Below are positions 22,987-34,780 of a stretch of 64,000 bases of DNA, piece after piece; the stretch's first letter is position 1; the number at the start of each line of letters is the position of its first letter. Origin of the DNA: Larix kaempferi. Taxonomy: Eukaryota > Streptophyta > Pinopsida > Pinales > Pinaceae. Location: positions 4,029,001 to 4,093,000 of the forward strand of contig BSBM01000870.1 in the NCBI GenBank assembly GCA_027924585.1, given 5' to 3'. The translations under genes were made by a program, and so were the position numbers. The notes beneath the pieces were generated by a model. That model searched no databases, was not told where the DNA came from, and worked only from the letters and a program-made list of their open reading frames with translations.

Positions 22987-24130
22987 AGCGAACCATTAAC
23001 GAACTACTTGACTTGGGATTTATTAGACCAAGTTCAAGTACTTCTTCCTCATCAATAGTCCTTATGAAGAATAAATATGGGACCATGAGGATGTGCATAG
23101 ATTATAGAGCTCTCAACAAGAAAATTATCAAGAATAGATATCCTATTCCAAGGATTGATGAGCTTATGGATGAGCTACATGGGGCCAAGTAATTTTCTAA
23201 TATTGATCTTCGATCTGTCTATCATCAAATCAGCATGAAAGAAGAAGACATACAGAAGACTTGTTTTCGGTGTCACCAGGGGCAATTTGAGTTTTTGGTT
23301 ATTCCTTTTCGCCTAACAAATGCACCTGTAACTTTTCAATCTTGCATGAACAGAGTGTTTAGGAAGCATCTCTGTAAGTGTGTACTTGTCTTCTTTGATG
23401 ATATTTTGATCTATAGTAGGACTCGAGAGGAGTGTTTGCATCATTTGGATATTGTACTAACAATCTTGGCTGATCAATATTTTTATGCAAAGCTAACCAA
23501 GTGTGAGTTTGGAATGACTGAGATTTTGTATCTTGGTCATGTGATTTGCCAAGATGGAGTCAAGGTTCACATGGAAAATATCCAACCTATTCTAGATTTT
23601 CCTAGTCCTAAAAATATCACTGAATTGAGAGGGTTCATTGAGTTATGCACCTACTATCAGAAGTTTGTCAAAGGGTTCTCCAAGATAACATCTCATTTGA
23701 CATATCTCACTAAGAAGGGATCCTTCCATTGGTCGAAAGAATCTAAAAATATGTTCAATAGAATGAAGGAGGTAATGAGCACTTGTCTTGTTCTCGCACT
23801 TCCAGATTTTTCTCAACCTTTTGTTCTTGAGTGTGATGCTTCAGGGAATGGTATTGGGGATGTCTTGATGCAAAATAAGCATCCATTGGCCTTTGAGAGC
23901 AGAAAATTGTAGCCACATGAAAGATTGTATTCAGTTTATGACAAAGAGATGCTAGCCATCATGCATGCTCTAGTCAAGTTTAGACAGTATTTGGTGGGAG
24001 GCAATTTTATCATCAAAGCTAACCACAACAGTTTGAGGCACTTCTTAACCCAAAAGGAGTTGAATGATAGACAACATAAGTGGGTAAGCAAGGTCTAAGC
24101 ATTTTATTTTTAGATTGAGTATAAGAAGGG
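22987..24130 (+). pseudogene. pol: Outer chromovirus reverse transcriptase and RNase H
   Basis: RT starts with [15 protein letters not shown] and [13 protein letters not shown], has FSNIDLRSVYHQI, and the active site FFDD within VFFDDILIYSR. RNase H follows from about 23815, with the catalytic Asp in LECDASGNGIGDVLMQ, YDKEMLAIMHALVKFRQYL and the end KMNIVADALSSK. Stops at about 23190 (after MDELHGAK), 23912 and near 24100 break the frame. The RT N-terminal end is missing along with the protease. These enzymes make element DNA from RNA and degrade the RNA strand. Confidence 0.88.
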
Positions 24131-25388
24131 TAAGATGAACATTGTAGCTGATGCACTTTCTAGCAAACCCACACTTGCTCTGTTGAAATTTCAAGTTGAT
24201 TGGAAAATACAGCTTGGGGTAGAATACACAAAGAATCAATTTGATTGTGATTTATTTGATGGATTGATTCATGATGATGCTTATAATATTCTTAATGATT
24301 TTATTTATTATAAGGATAGGATCTTTGTAGTTCCAGAATCCATACTAAAGAAAAATATTCTTGAAGCTTCCCATGATATGCCTTTGGCAGGGCATCCGAG
24401 GTTTGTGAAGGCCTACAGCAAAGTGAGGGAAAGGTTCACATGGAAGGGGTTGAAGAAAGAGGTAATGGAATATCTCAGATCATGTGTGGCATGTCAGCAA
24501 AATAAAGTAGATCATACTCACCCAACAGGGATCCTACAACCACTCCCCATTCCTGAGCAAAAATGGGAGAGTATATCAATGGATTTCATCACGGGGCTTC
24601 CCAAAAGCCAAGGTAAAGACAATTATTTTTTTGTGGTTGATAGGTTTACTAAATATACACATTTCTTTGTTGTCACAAATAATATTTCATGCAACCAAGT
24701 GGCTGAAATGTTCATCAAAGAAGTCTTCAAACTTCATGGCATACCCAAGTCCATCATCTGTGACAGAGACAATAAGTTTAATAGCAATTTTTGGCAAGAA
24801 CTGTTCAAGCTAGTAGGTACAAGTTTGGACATGAGCACTAGCTACGATCCACAAACTGATGAAAAAATAGAGGAAGTGAACCAATGTCTGGAAGGGTACC
24901 TAAGAAACTATGTCACTGTTCAACAAAAGTCATGGACCACTTGGCTCCATCTGGGAGAATTTTGTTACAACACCACTTTTCATCTTTCGATTGGTATGAC
25001 TCCTTTCAAAGCTATTTATGGATATGGTGCACTTAATTTTGATAATATGATATTTGGTGATTGTAAGACACAAAAAGAAAAATATTGGATCCAAGAGAGT
25101 CAAGACATACTCAAGACTCTCAAGGACAACTTGCAGGTAGCATAGAATCGACATAAAGTACATGCAAACAAGCATAGAGTTGAGAGAACCTTCCAAGTGG
25201 GAGGTTGTATCCCTATAGAAAATCATAATTTAAGTCTAAAGGAGCTAAGAAGTTACAGCCAAGGTTCTATGGACCCTACCAAATTTTGAGAAAGATTGGA
25301 GAAGTTTCTTATGAGCTAGAGTTGCCTCTGAGTAGCCGGATTCACAATGTATTCCATGTGTCTTGTTTGAAGAAAGTAGCAGGGCAGC
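24131..25388 (+). pseudogene. pol: Outer chromovirus integrase
   Basis: Integrase with the zinc module HDMPLAGH ... CVACQQNK, catalytic Asp in SMDFITGLP, Asp in ICDRDNKF and Glu in EKIEEVNQ with DX35E spacing. The ORF is open from 24135 to a stop at 25145. After a frame change the GPY/F module is readable (RFYGPYQILRKIG, RIHNVFHVSCLKK, about 25260-25380). The catalytic residues are all present, so damage is limited to stops and a frameshift. In chromoviruses a chromodomain follows directly, as it does here. Confidence 0.88.
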
Positions 25389-25642
25389 AATTCAAAGTTT
25401 CACAATAATTTACACCCCTTGATGATGAAGGGAATTTGGTGTTGATCCCTAAGAGGATTCTAGAAGTCATAGAAAAGAATATAAGGAGCAGGATCCTTAA
25501 TGAATTTTTGGTGCAGTGGGAAGGGCTACCTAGTAAAGATGCTACTTGGGAAGGTGAACATATCTTACAACATCCTAGTTTGAAATTGCTTGAGGACAAG
25601 CAATCTTGGGTGGGGAGGACTGTCATGTCCCCAAAACAATGA
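25389..25642 (+). pseudogene. Chromodomain at integrase C-terminus
   Basis: VLIPKRILEVIEKNI, LNEFLVQWEGLPSKDATWE and KLLEDK form a typical plant chromoviral chromodomain, a module that directs integration by binding chromatin marks. It classifies the element as a chromovirus. The open frame passes the purine tract and enters the LTR by seven codons before its stop, a common arrangement in these elements. The start is uncertain because a stop lies just upstream, near 25410. Confidence 0.88.
25608..25619 (+). other. Polypurine tract of outer chromovirus
   Basis: GGGTGGGGAGGA directly before the TGTCATGTCC start of the 3' LTR; it primes plus-strand DNA synthesis. Confidence 0.85.
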
Positions 25643-26629
25643 GCATTTGAACAAGTTCCTAAACCAACCAATCCCTTGGGTTGAGGAGACAACTTCAGTA
25701 TCATGGGGTTAAATTTTGTATTCCAGGAAATTAATTAACTAGGAGTGTGCATTTAATTTTATCCAAAGTTTGTTATCCATTTGGAATAAATATTTATGGT
25801 GCATTTAATATGTATTTTTATGCTGAATAAATGGATATAATGCTCCACTAGGGCGCATTAATGGATAAGATTGGATGAGAGACATGAGGAAGAAGTCAAG
25901 GAAATCACATGAGTCCAAAAATGCATCCAAAAAGAATAAAAGAGGAATAAATCAAGAAAAGCAACATAAATAAAAAACCAGCATAAAACAGGAAAAGCAG
26001 AAAAGTCAGAAAAGCAGGAAAGTTCATAAAAGAAGGAAAGTTAGAAAAAGAAGGAAATCCAAAGCAAAGCAAAGCAAAAGGAAAGAAAGGAAACCAAGCT
26101 TTCCAATCCACTCAAGGAGGGTGTATTCCTCATGGATACTTTCTCCCCAAGTCATCCAAGATATATAAATAATTCCATGAGCACCACATTCACATCTTTT
26201 GTTAGATTGAGAAATTGTCTGAGTGCAATTGTGCCTCTGAGACTTGGGAGATGTGCCCCTAGTCAATTTTGGGAGATGTGCCCCATCTTTCTATGTGAGG
26301 ATGATGGATTCAGCCATTTTAATTGATTTTATTTGCAGTTCCTGTAGCTGATCAAGTCTAATTTGAAGTTCAGAAGCATGACCATCCAGTTCAGAGTTTG
26401 AATCTTCAAGCCTTCTATGAATTTCTGTAGCTAGTTTCTTGTGTAGAAGAAGAGAGATATTTCTATAAATTTTTGAGAATCATATTAGCCTATTTCTGAT
26501 GTAATAACAAGGGATGTAATTTTTGGATATCATTCCATTCAATATAAATTACAGAACTCTGGTTTCTTCTCCTATTTCTCCACCCCTTCTAGATTTAGCT
26601 AGAATGTGACTAGTTTTCAGTGTGTATTT
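25621..26629 (+). repeat. 3' LTR of outer chromovirus, truncated
   Basis: Begins TGTCATGTCC. Aligned with the 5' LTR it is collinear up to 26629 and then stops, having lost about the last 550 bp. It has a purine-rich expansion near 26030-26100 and a short duplication at about 26252-26284 (TTGGGAGATGTGCCCC occurs twice) that the 5' LTR lacks. TATAAATA at 26164-26171 is kept. The missing LTR end is not found after the copia sequence to the right, so the junction involved a deletion. Confidence 0.85.
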
Positions 26630-27777
26630 GCAAAAACTGGATTTGGAGCTAGATTAGGGTTTGTCAGGAAAAACCTAAAAATTCAAACTTTGAATTTCAA
26701 ACTTCTGAAAGGATAGACAGATGCACCTTGATGAGCTGATCAAGCCGGTATATTCAGAATTTGAAAACTGCAAAGTTTCACCCCTCAAATTTGCCTTCGA
26801 AACTTCCGGATTCACTGGACATGACCCCGAACTGGGCTTTGATAAATCCCACCCTTCTGCCCAATCAAAAGGTTCAATACAAATCTCCAAGCTTCTATTT
26901 TTCTGAGGAGCTTCCAGCCGTGGTCACAGATTTCAAAAATTCTCATTTTTGCAGAAGCCCTAATTTTCCACTTTTCCGGTCAAAGTCCCGAACTAGGGTT
27001 TGATCAAGCTCGACCTTCTACCCAACCAAAAATTCTGATATTGGTCTCTAAATTTCAATTTTTATGAGTATCATTCAGCCATGGTCTCCTATTACAAGAA
27101 TTCCATCTTTTTCCGAAACCCTAAATTCCCGAAGCCATGAATGAAGGTGCTCAAAAATAATTCTGTTTTGACAGAAATATGTACCTGATTGTTTCTGGTG
27201 TAACTCGAAACTTTCCAATCCACGGGGTCTGAAACTTCTACATGTGGTATCCCAACCTGTCATATTTCCAACCCCATAGGTCAGACCTCATTTGGAATCT
27301 CTGAGAGAGAGTTATGCCAAGTGTCGCAATGTGACCTGTTTATGGGATAAAACAGGAGAGCGAACTTGTACGGCATGCCACGTGTCGCTAGTTTAGTTTC
27401 GGCCTCTGAAAAAGTTACCTGAGAAATTACAGTCCATTCACTACCTGTCAATTTTTACGAAATTTAATTTGGATCTTCCTAGCCCAAGTTATGACCTTTT
27501 TTCCTAGGTCACCTGTTTATGACTCAGATCTAGAAGAGGCAGAAACCCTAGATTGTACAGATCATAAAACACAAAGTAATTTGAATTAGAAGTTTTCCTT
27601 TGGAAAAAAGGTACAAGGGGATCCGATACTCGACTTGTAAACATTTCAGATCTGAAAACTTCACCAAAATGGATTTATAGCGAAAGTTCTACGATGACTG
27701 GTTTTTGCTATATCAAGCCGTAGCATCGTAAGTGCAACAAGTGTCATACATGCCATACCATGCCTTCTTTCAGGATA
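26630..27777 (-). mobile_element. Copia-A leader/internal fragment
   Basis: Non-coding sequence between the truncated chromovirus LTR and a minus-strand primer site. On the minus strand it is a leader with AAACCCTA motifs, as expected just inside the 5' LTR of a copia element. The first roughly 390 bp match the leader at 59797-60027, which supports this reading. No gag or pol of this copy remains. Short ORFs here are not supported. Confidence 0.65.
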
Positions 27778-27789
27778 GCTCTGATACCA
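27778..27789 (-). other. Copia-A primer binding site (tRNA-iMet)
   Basis: The minus strand reads TGGTATCAGAGC exactly, immediately inside the LTR. Confidence 0.9.
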
Positions 27790-28424
27790 TGTTAGTTTTT
27801 CAGAATTTACTTCAATATGATCTAGGACATTAACTAAGAGAACAATATGTACAGCATATCTACAGCATATCAATCATGGACACAATAATGCAAGCATACA
27901 AGAGACACAGAGTTTACTTGGGGAAAACCATAAAGGTGAAAAACCCCAATAACTTCCTCAGAGATAGATAGAGCAATGATACAACCCAAGCATAAGAGAT
28001 AGACATCTCCTAGCAGTAGCTTCTCCTCCTCCACAAGTGCGCCACTCTCCCAAGAATGTGAGAGAGAATAGAATGATCAACTAGAGTGCCTCCCGCACTC
28101 TATTTATACTTGACTTGACTTGCCTAATAACCTTTACTAGGTCGACCTCAACTTAACCACATAACACAATGCTGACTAGGCCGACACCCAATAGGGTGGT
28201 CTAATAACCTTTTGACCCACATGGCTGACCCCCAATAGGGTGGTCTAATAACCCATCAAGTATAAGTTACAACACTTACAATATAAATGATGACACTTTC
28301 GTATAGAGGAATAATAACATCTCTATAGGAATACAAACACTTCCGTATAGAGGAATAATACCATCTCTATATAAGTACAATATACATATATGAAATACAT
28401 TCCGAAGTTACATATACATCAACA
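27790..28424 (-). repeat. Copia-A 5' LTR (635 bp)
   Basis: Starts TGTTAG beside the primer site and ends TCAACA. It shares structure with the LTR at 54738-55329: a GGGGAAAACC-like block, TAGGTCGACC, repeated GGGTGGTCTAATAACC and GGAATAATA...CATCTCT. It is therefore a relative of the copia element at 54.7-60.0 kb. Confidence 0.8.
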
Positions 28425-28433
28425 CATAAGAGG

Positions 28434-29239
28434 TGAGATCAAAACCAGTAGATGCATGAGAAATTATCCCAAGCGGGTGGCAATGGCCATATTCTTCAAT
28501 AACCTTCTGAAAGCATGGAATAATAATACAGTAGAACTCGGATAGAAGCAAAAATACTTCACACACACTAATTTATTAATCACAAATGGACATATAAATA
28601 ATACATTGCATGAGGATTCGAATGCCTAAGGTGGCAATTCGAATTAGCCTTCATGGAGTGATCAAAGGATCACTGGAGTGTCATCGGAGCACAACTAGTA
28701 GTCTATCTCATCATTGGTGGAGTCATCAATGCACAAGTAACTGTCAATCGTCAGTCAAACTGAGTCTAACTGAGTGTGGTAGGTGTAATTGAATGTAACT
28801 GGCACATGGAGACACTAACTAAATGAAGGAGGCTCAATGGAGGGCGCATAAGGAGCTAACTAGAGTCAGAACAGGTAGTCATGTCTCATCGGAGGTCAAT
28901 CGGAGTGATAACAATAGTGAGGAGTCAGTCTAGCCTCAAATCAAGGAAAGACTGGTGGCTAACTGAAGTAAACTGGACTGGTAGGTGAGAAAGGCGCCCT
29001 TCTTCAGTGGAAGGTGAGAACTGGGCGCATGACAGGCTAGGAGGGTTGAAACTGAGTGGAAGGAAGCTCCGGGGGCTAGCTAACTGAGGGCTAGGTGTTG
29101 GGATTGATGACTGGAATGCATGCAAATGCATGCAAACCCTAAGTGACGCATGAAAACCCTAAAAGGGCATGCATGACTAAAAATGTAAATGATCAAAATA
29201 CTGGTGGGACTAGGATGGAGTATAGGAATATCCTAACAC
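28434..29239 (-). repeat. LTR (solo or fragment) of Copia-D family
   Basis: Clearly homologous to the Copia-D LTR at 60028-60798: shared CAATTCGAATT, TAACTGAGTCTAACTGAGTG-like block, GGCTCAATGGAGGGCGC, AGCCTCAAATCA, GGCGCCCTTCT and the end TATCCTAACA (TATCCGAACA in the other). The right end at 29239 is firm; the left end is approximate. No purine tract follows, so it is probably a solo LTR or remnant. Confidence 0.65.
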
Positions 29240-30061
29240 TCTTTCATTACTTCGGTAGAGTGTGGTGGGTTAGTATTTGTTACTTTTGCAAGAAAAACTT
29301 AACAAAGAAAAGATAAATTGATTTAAACTATAAATTATAGAGCCTTCAAAAGTGTGTTATATGTTCCTATGTCATGAGTGATTCTGAAGGCTTATATTTG
29401 TATCAGACACTTCATATGTTAAATTTTAATTATTCTGTGTTAATTTTAGTCAAATAGAACCAAAGTAAAACTTAGAAAGCAAGAAACATAAAAAAGGCAC
29501 ACCAACGTGGATCCCTTCTAGGGGGATGGGGAGTGGGCTCTTAGGATCCTACTCGAATATTTATTAAATCTTATTACAATATTAGAAAAAGAAATTAACT
29601 TTGGTCCTTTTGAATTAGGATCCAAAGGCTTACAAATTGCTAGAAAATTGACAAGAAGAGAGAAGGGGAGCTCCGTTAAGCTTCAAGTGACCAAAAATAT
29701 TGAAATGTGGCCATTGTTTCCCTCTCTTTTTCTTCAAAAATCCAAAAATAATCAAGCTATCAAATACCAGAGATTCTCAAAAAAAATTTAAGAGTGTCTT
29801 TGAATAATCCCCAAGAGTCCTATAAAATTCTAAGTTATTTCTATGATAAAAATTGCAACAAAAAAAAAACTAGCAAAGCAATCTTTCCTTGGGATCTTGG
29901 CTTGATTTTGGGAATCCTAGTGCACTAAAATGCTTGATTTAAAATTTGATAATCAAAGGAAAGTACTTCTAAATACAAGATTAATATCTACTTAAAAATG
30001 CTTGTGAAAAAGGAGCTTTCCTAAGCTAGATCTACTTAAAAATATAAAACCTTGAAATAAA
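29240..30061. other. Unassigned AT-rich sequence
   Basis: No ORF, repeat or element boundary that I can support lies between the copia LTR and T2. Confidence 0.5.
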
Positions 30062-30987
30062 TGTGTTGGAGAAAACTCACTATGGCTTGGGGTATACCAC
30101 AATAGACAGATGACTACCAGAAATCAACTCAATTCTCATAACTATGCTATATAAATGACAATGCTAAGATAATGAAGAAGATAACCAACCTTGATCTAAA
30201 TGTTTGGTGTAGATCCCTATTGGAGATTTCCGATCCGTGCACTTGAATCTGCAAATTAGTTTTGATAGCCAATATACATCAAGTACATATAATATATAAA
30301 TGGTATTAACATCATCAATAGCAATCGTCCATGATATAACAAGTAAATGCAACCCAATGTAAGATAAACAACATTTACAACATTAATGGACGATAATATG
30401 AGTATTTCTATTAATAAACAAGAATAACTACAAAGTGATACAACCTCTTACTGGCAACAAATCTGAACCAAGATCTCGATCAATCCACTTGTGCCTCCAC
30501 CACTTCAATCCTCCATGAATGGCAAACTCAAAATAGATAGGAGTTTGGAAGGTGAACATATAGGGTTCACAACTACAAGGATCAATGAGTGTAGACTCAA
30601 TATAGGGAAAAAATCCACTAGAGTTCTCTTGCTCTTCTTTCTCCTCCCGTCCATAAGCCATATGTGCTCAATATATAGTCCTCTCAAAGGTAAGTGAAAG
30701 GACACATCGAGACGTTACTCGGGCAGATGGAGAGCCAAAGGTCACCCAATGACCGCTTTTTGGGAGTAAAAAGTAATAAACTAGTGATTTTTACCATTTT
30801 ACTTGATACTCGCGGGCTATAGTGATGCAACTCATGGGTATGCTTGCTATAATGATGCAACAAGCGGGTCAGAGGAAAAATGCGGAAAAATATGTCTGAA
30901 GGATATAAAGTGAATCTGAGTCATTGAAATGGATCCTACAGGCCAAATAATTATGATGCTCACAAGGTGGAATATTACGTTGTAACA
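30062..30987 (-). repeat. T2 3' LTR (926 bp)
   Basis: Left LTR of T2. On the minus strand a TATATAT box lies at 30671-30678, conserved at 44241-44248 in the other copy. It carries two short segments absent from the other LTR (about 19 bp and 9 bp near 30130-30180). Confidence 0.88.
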
Positions 30988-31000
30988 GATGCCCCCTAAT
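30988..31000 (-). other. T2 polypurine tract
   Basis: The minus strand reads ATTAGGGGGCATC directly before the LTR start TGTTACAAC. Confidence 0.7.
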
Positions 31001-33359
31001 GTGTGAGGTCAGAGACTGATGCTACGATGGCTGAAATACATTATAAAACTCAGAAGTGGAGTGATGGAGACACAAGTGGAAAGAGCAGCTCACTTGTCAT
31101 AATACAATAGTATCCTTGAATACATATCGATAGTACAACAATCTAATACAATGGCCATGAATAGGCAATACATAGTGAATATAAGTGATCATAGCCATGA
31201 TCCCTCTACAATAAAATATGGTCTCCTGTTGAAAAGGAAACAACTGGTGCAAACTGGAGGTACAAACTGATATCTAAGAGGTGATATCTTAGATGTAAAT
31301 TCAAATTCGTAAGTAACATACTGAATGCCACTATCGCCTGGGGGTCTTCTACACAAGTCTTCGACGGTGCAAGTACCATCAACTGAATAAAGGAATTGGG
31401 GTCGAACCTGATGTGACATCATCTAATTACCGGTCAATGATGTATACCGTTAACAGACGCGATATAACCCACCAATAATGAAAATGGGCATCAAGGCACA
31501 GAGCACAATCATCGGAGTGTGAATAAATGAGTTGAAGTCAAACACTAGGATGAATCCATCGATCAAGGGACATTGATGTATTCCCAAAACTGTCGATGGC
31601 GAGAGAACCTGTCACTAATGACTGCAAGCCTCAAGGTACTCAACCAAACTCTAAGCCTCAAGTACCGGAATAAATGGGTTGAAGTCAACGGAAAAAGACT
31701 CGCTGGAAGGAGGGCATTAAGGAATCCCACATCAACCAACATGAGGTACCAGCTACGCTAAAAGATTTGGAAGAACTCAGGTGAAACGGACTGACTTAAT
31801 AAGGATGGCCGACATGGCCAACATGCAATAGTCAAGAGATCTGAGGAGTTGCCGACATTGGTTTCAGGACTTCCTTTGAACAATAGCATGAGCAGATGGA
31901 TAGACTCAGGTAGCATAGACTTGACATCAACTGTGCAATGCAGGAGGCATTACAAAGGGCTCCATAATGACTGGAAGCTTAACCAATCGGTGGAGACAAC
32001 TGAGAAACAAGTACAACACCTAAGGTCCAACTATAGTCTCGACTCATAATGTACGGAGTGGAATGAATGCTTTGTTCAAAGGTGACACAACAGCTGCCAA
32101 CAAGAAGTAGTAACCATAATATCGTCTGGATTTTTGGAGTATTTGATTTTTTTTGGTCTTTTTCATATTTGGGAAAAGCTTGAAAAAGAATAAAATTTCT
32201 TATAGTACAACAAGTGAGGGAACGAGTGTCAAATAGCAAGCAGACTAGTTCCAAGCAGTGGAAGATACCTATGATCAATGCAAGGAAGTGCATGCAGAAT
32301 GTGGACACTCGGGGGGGATGTTCCCTCAGGGTCAAAAGGTGATCAAATTGTGAAGGGAAAATATAAGCTCTGCAGGGCTCGACAGGAAAAAGTGCTCAGG
32401 CACCAGGCTAACAACTGAGTAAGCGGGATCTGACACAAGGCTCAAGCAGCAAGCAGGATGATGCGATGCAATCGCAACATGATATAACTGAGGGGAGTCC
32501 TTTAATAAGGGAGATGGCCAGCATAAGACAAAGTAGAGTATGAAACTTTATCGCAATGTCACAGCGTAACTACAAAGGACTCCCAATCCTAAGGACAAAC
32601 AACGGCATGGGCACCAGAATGCACAAAGGGGTTCTAACTAGGGTACCCATGTTTGGAAAATCCCTACCGCCACATAATGACACTTCTATAGCAGTGTGAA
32701 GGTTCTTTGTCAGTTACGAAGCGGGTTCGCACCTAGGGTTTATGAAAGTGGTCAACAGGTCAAATGAATAATGCACATGGAAATGGCATCTAACCTATAT
32801 GCCAGGTGTGAAACGTACCTGTCATAGGTGTGAAATGGTCTAGAACAACTTTCGCTGAAGAAATCTGATTCAAAAATACTACTCTAAGACATTATATTAG
32901 TCCATAACGGCACAAAACGGTAAAAAATATAGACAAGTGGGTCCTGAAAATTATAAATAGTAATAAAAAATTACAATTTACATTTCATTTTTACTATTCA
33001 CCCATTTGGAGTTTTGTGGTTAGTTTTCACCTGAAAGCTCAATTGCCGATTCTGGGAGCTACAAGCGACTGTTCATCAAACCATTCGGAGCAGGTTGGTA
33101 GTCTCATCCATACCTTTCATTTCAATGCTTTCATTTTGATCTTCAGTGGTGGGATTTTTGTTTGGCCAAGCCCTAAATGGCTTCAATGCTACCCGCGGGC
33201 TGTATCTATGCGGGTCATGGGTAGGGCAAGATACTCGTAGTCAATGAACAAACTGACCGTGGGTACCTGCACCTATATACAAGTTATCCCGCGGGTACAG
33301 CCGTGTAGTTGAAAATGCAAAAGAATTTGACTCAAATCCTTATTTGTCTACACTCTAGG
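31001..33359. other. T2 non-coding region between 3' LTR and antisense gene
   Basis: About 2.4 kb without a supported gene. Several 60- to 118-codon frames occur on both strands but none shows a family motif or joins a neighbour in frame. Confidence 0.5.
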
Positions 33360-34514
33360 ATGGTTCTAGAGTGGAGGGAGAGGGAGCATGACCAAGTTGA
33401 TGAGGCCGTGCACAACGATGTGCAAGCACAGTAGGCATTGCAAGCATGTGGGTTGTACAAATTCTAGAGTATAGGGGGTTTGAGGGCCCAAAACCTATTA
33501 CTCTGCCGCTTGATCTACTATTGGGATGTTGATGTACATAACTTAAATCTCAATGGGAAAATCCTCACACTGGAAGTGGACGACATCTACTTCATTACCG
33601 TTTTGTCCCATCGAGGTGAGGAAGCTAGTCTTCGGTCTCGTACTGTGGGTGGTGGGATCATCGTCCTTGAATACATAGCCTGGTATTGCCGTGCAAACAC
33701 ACGCATGGTGGGAAGTCAGGTGCCCATCAATGCCATAATAAATCTGAGCATGAATATCATTATGGCTACCTTAGTGCAGATCACGGGATCCAAAGCTCTG
33801 CACCAGGCGTCCAGGCCATTGATGTTCTATGCATCACAATGCATGCAACCTATAGTATTTGACTGGTGTACCACACTACTGGGGTCTATGAAGACCCAAA
33901 TGACAGAATGCAAAGAAGGGAGTATCCTATGCAACTTCTTCTTTGAGAGGGTTCCAGGGCTTAGCCCGAGGGTGGATGTCCCTCCTCATAGTCTCCAGGA
34001 CCCAGCCCTGACCCGGTGGGCTGAGGTCTTAACACGACAAAGTGGTGGCCATCTGGCATCACCATATATCGAGGAGTTCTTCCACTGGTGGGACCGACAG
34101 GTCATTGCCATAGAGGACTACCCCTATGTAGGGATAGACTTCCACCAGGATAGGGACATGCCACTCCCACCAAACACGACGTTCAGAGACATTGGTGAGT
34201 ACTCTTTTTAGGTTTTTTGTGTATTAAATTTTTATGGATTTTTTATTATAGATGTAAATGCAAAAATATTTTTGGTGGTATTATCATATGCTAATGTTTG
34301 ACTGTTTGCAGACAAAGGTCCAGTGAGACCTTATGGCTTCCCAAGACATGGTCGTCAAGGCAAGGATGAGGAGGCAGGAAATGATACAGCAAGACACACT
34401 CTACATACCTTGCAGCGCAACCTCACATGGATGGTTGCTAGGGTTCCACAGATAGAGGTGGCGAGACTACCTGAGGCCATGCAGTGCCAAGTAGTGGGGG
34501 TTCTGGGTGACTAG
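33360..34514 (+). pseudogene. T2 antisense gene with one intron (plant-mobile-domain-like?)
   Basis: It runs opposite to gag-pol. The likely start is the ATG at 33360 (MVLEWREREHDQVDEA). Two TAG codons follow within 40 codons, one of them in a Gln-rich context (QAQ*ALQ). The frame is then open to 34211. At 34195 the sequence GTGAGT looks like a splice donor, and TTTGCAG at 34305-34311 like an acceptor. Removing 34195-34311 (117 bp, phase 1) restores the frame, which ends at 34514 in VVGVLGD. Exon 1 includes LLCRLIYYWDVDV and GKILTLEVDDIYFITVLSHRGE, a pattern like plant mobile domain proteins; this assignment is tentative. Antisense ORFs in this position are known in Tat elements such as Grande. 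The spliced length would be about 345 codons. Function unknown. Confidence 0.65.
34195..34311 (+). other. Predicted intron of the T2 antisense gene
   Basis: Donor G|GTGAGT, acceptor TTTGCAG|AC, T-rich interior (117 bp, containing stops in the exon 1 frame). Splicing joins two open frames in the same phase. A prediction from sequence only. Confidence 0.6.
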
Positions 34515-34780
34515 GTGCGGCTACTGCAATGGGTAGCCAATGCAGTTCAGTACTTCTACGAGACACATCTTGTCGGGGCGGCAGCTAGGCCTCCTCGCAG
34601 GGAGTAGATATCTCAGGATCTCATTTTGTATCGATATGTATATTTTTGAGGGCTACAGGCTCCAGTCTTGTATGACACTACCATTTTTGGACATATTTAT
34701 ATATATAAAACTTTGGTTCTCTGGTTCTACTATATGTGTGTATGTACAAATGTATGAATGTCTTTTTATATTTGTGTGAT

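Noticed and set aside
26721-27003. Short plus-strand ORFs in 26.7-27.0 kb
   Set aside because: They lie in the copia leader; the homologous stretch at 59.8 kb does not keep them open.
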